Positions 5,764-5,881 of a DNA stretch of 5,881 nucleotides are shown here, piece by piece. The position numbers and the translations under genes are program-made. This DNA is from Thermoplasmata archaeon (GTDB lineage Archaea > Thermoplasmatota > Thermoplasmata > Lutacidiplasmatales > UBA184): assembly GCA_030043405.1 (NCBI GenBank), contig JASHXS010000164.1:1-5881 (forward strand), in the 5' to 3' direction. The notes beneath the pieces are model-generated. The model was given only the letters and a program-made list of their open reading frames with translations, did no database searches and was not told the origin of the DNA. Positions within the stretch are counted from its first letter, which is position 1. Each line of letters opens with the position of its first letter.

Positions 5764-5772
5764 GTGGACCAT
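5764..5772. promoter_or_regulatory. degenerate TTGGACCAA-type site at the exporter core promoter
   Basis: GTGGACCAT keeps the 7-base core TGGACCA of the two exact TTGGACCAA sites further upstream. It lies between the TATA box and the start codon, partly overlapping the box. A regulator that recognises the upstream pair could block transcription from here; this is inference from motif sharing and position. Confidence 0.35.
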
Positions 5773-5777
5773 TTATG
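5771..5777 (-). promoter_or_regulatory. TATA box of the ABC exporter operon
   Basis: On the - strand this reads CATAAAT, the best TATA-box match in the window. It lies 24-30 bases upstream of the A of ATG 5747, so transcription would begin at or next to the start codon (leaderless). The purine-rich GGATGGAG just upstream could be the BRE. A TGGACCA motif (5765-5771) touches its downstream edge, a position suited to repression. Confidence 0.6.
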
Positions 5778-5826
5778 ACTCCATCCGACGATCGAGCGGA
5801 CTGGGGGCCGCGGGAGACGGGTCCAA

Positions 5827-5862
5827 CCGCCTTTGGACCAACCCGTTCCGCCGTTGGACCAA
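5827..5862. repeat. tandem 15-bp repeat containing TTGGACCAA, 21-bp period
   Basis: CCGCCTTTGGACCAA (5827-5841) and CCGCCGTTGGACCAA (5848-5862) differ at one base of 15 and are spaced exactly 21 bases apart, two helical turns. Each contains the imperfect palindrome TTGG-A-CCAA. A partial reverse copy, GGTCCAA, lies at 5820-5826. The array is in the untranscribed region upstream of the exporter operon and runs into an A5 tract (5861-5865) that could belong to a promoter facing out of the window. A cluster of regulator binding sites is the simplest reading. Confidence 0.6.
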
Positions 5863-5881
5863 AAAGGGGGTAGTGCCCGGC

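Noticed and set aside
4579..5772. A 397-residue - strand open frame overlapping the permease and ATPase
   Set aside because: It is a shifted frame of the exporter genes. The correct frames show transmembrane helices and all ABC motifs, while this one is Arg/Pro-rich without motifs.
5827..5862. CRISPR-like array or replication iterons
   Set aside because: There are only two near-identical 15-bp units with a 6-bp gap. This is far too short for CRISPR repeats and spacers, and there is no A/T-rich unwinding region or initiator gene in the window. Regulator sites fit better.

Overview
The window looks like a compact, GC-rich archaeal chromosome segment (roughly two-thirds GC by eye). The archaeal assignment rests on three things: a class I (archaeal-type) CCA-adding enzyme, an AmmeMemoRadiSam radical SAM enzyme of the kind common in archaea, and promoters with TATA-like boxes about 22-33 bases upstream of the start codon, as expected for leaderless archaeal transcripts. 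A high-GC Thermoplasmatota-like lineage would fit, but the sequence alone does not settle this.

Layout. Bases 1-101 are the 3' end of a + strand membrane-protein gene. It meets the - strand cca gene (98-1525) tail to tail, and one CTAG serves as the stop for both. A 103-bp divergent spacer leads to the + strand amrS-like radical SAM gene (1629-2684). This converges on a - strand SAM-dependent methyltransferase (2563-3474), whose frame runs 122 bp into amrS. A 114-bp divergent spacer (3475-3588) with an inverted repeat separates the methyltransferase from a + strand VOC/glyoxalase-fold gene (3589-4128). The VOC gene converges, with an 8-bp overlap, on a two-gene - strand ABC exporter operon: permease 5028-5747 is transcribed first, then ATPase 4121-5017. 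The last 134 bp is the exporter's upstream region, with a good TATA box and a cluster of TTGGACCAA-type sites.

Functionally, cca (tRNA 3' end synthesis) and amrS are housekeeping or conserved genes. The methyltransferase and VOC protein are small-molecule-type enzymes of unknown substrate driven from a shared divergent spacer. The permease and ATPase together form an ABC-2-type exporter of unknown cargo. No tRNA, rRNA, CRISPR array or mobile element was seen, and no gene-free stretch exceeds 300 bp.

I do not see a clearly new system. The points most worth a second look are the repeated TTGGACCAA sites upstream of the exporter, the methyltransferase 3' end (probably a one-base loss in a G run), the VOC protein that lacks two of four metal ligands and carries an arginine-rich tail, and the ATPase that lacks the usual Q-loop glutamine.
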